From Trebonia sp. (GTDB lineage: Bacteria > Actinomycetota > Actinomycetes > Streptosporangiales > Streptosporangiaceae), in contig JASHXJ010000290.1 of assembly GCA_030043595.1 (NCBI GenBank), forward strand, positions 1 to 6,750: a DNA stretch of 6,750 nt, in the 5' to 3' direction. The first letter of the stretch is position 1. The number at the start of each line of letters is the position of its first letter. Of the stretch, positions 6,682 through 6,750 are shown piece by piece. A model generated the notes under the pieces. It ran no database searches and was not told the origin of the DNA. It saw only the letters and a program-made list of their open reading frames with translations. A program made the translations under genes and the position numbers.

Positions 6682-6750
6682 GCAGCTCGTCGTACGGGCC
6701 GATCAGGTAGGCCTCGTCGGCCGGGTGGAACGTGGTGCTGCGCCGCGGCG
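6611..6750 (-). CDS. C-terminal end of an unidentified convergent gene (possibly a TrkA/KTN-type NAD-binding or ion-channel protein)
   Basis: On the minus strand one frame stays open from the right edge to the TGA at 6613-6611, giving about 45 residues, including STTFHPADEAYLIGPYDELL followed by TVLRRDR and a Pro/Ala-rich tail. Nearly all its codons end in G or C, as in the window's real genes, and the aliphatic/acidic pattern looks like the end of a folded domain. The closing segment HPADEAYLIGPYDELL reminds me of the C-terminal end of actinobacterial TrkA-type (potassium channel regulator) NAD-binding proteins, but this is only a resemblance from memory. The 3' end overlaps the NrfD-type gene tail-to-tail by 71 bp. 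No relation to formate metabolism is implied. I am fairly sure it is coding, and unsure what it is. Confidence 0.6.
   Translation of the reverse strand, partial: PRRSTTFHPADEAYLIGPYDELLTVLRRDRPAPQAPAQASQPGAG

Noticed and set aside
1..6750. CRISPR array, tRNA or rRNA genes, insertion sequences
   Set aside because: No spaced direct repeats, cloverleaf-like segments, transposase-like frames or terminal inverted repeats were found by reading both strands.

Overview
The window is about 70% G+C. Its codons end mostly in G or C, every complete gene stops with TGA, and GTG or overlapping starts are common. This fits a high-G+C actinobacterium; I cannot name the genus. Gene density is very high: there is one short divergent intergenic gap (about 73 bp) and no stretch over 300 bp without a gene.

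Left part (1-1552, minus strand): a cytochrome bd-type quinol oxidase operon, cydA followed by the first 58 codons of cydB, which runs off the left edge. All the expected haem and quinol-site residues of CydA are visible.

Centre and right (1626-6681, plus strand): a three-gene operon with 4-bp and 4-bp start/stop overlaps. It encodes a formate dehydrogenase-N type molybdopterin/tungstopterin catalytic subunit, a four-cluster [4Fe-4S] electron-transfer subunit with a hydrophobic C-terminal tail, and an NrfD/PsrC-type membrane subunit. The catalytic gene is interrupted by an in-frame TGA at 2187-2189, exactly where the family carries its active-site selenocysteine. A GC-rich hairpin with a GGTCT loop follows directly, as expected of a bacterial SECIS element. 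Two separate reading frames would be the naive reading; the correct one is a single selenoprotein of about 1086 residues.

Far right (6611-6750, minus strand): the C-terminal end of a convergent gene. Its 3' end overlaps the last ~70 bp of the NrfD-type gene, and its identity is uncertain.

How the genes work together (inference): formate is oxidised at the Sec/Mo(W) site, electrons pass through the Fe-S chain to the NrfD-type subunit and the menaquinone pool, and the divergently transcribed bd oxidase can return them to oxygen. The catalytic subunit lacks a twin-arginine signal peptide, so formate oxidation is probably on the cytoplasmic side, unlike E. coli FdnG/FdoG. The system is a variant of known families. 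The most interesting elements are the Sec/SECIS decoding in a high-G+C genome, the apparent cytoplasmic topology, the NrfD-type anchor and the pairing with bd oxidase.
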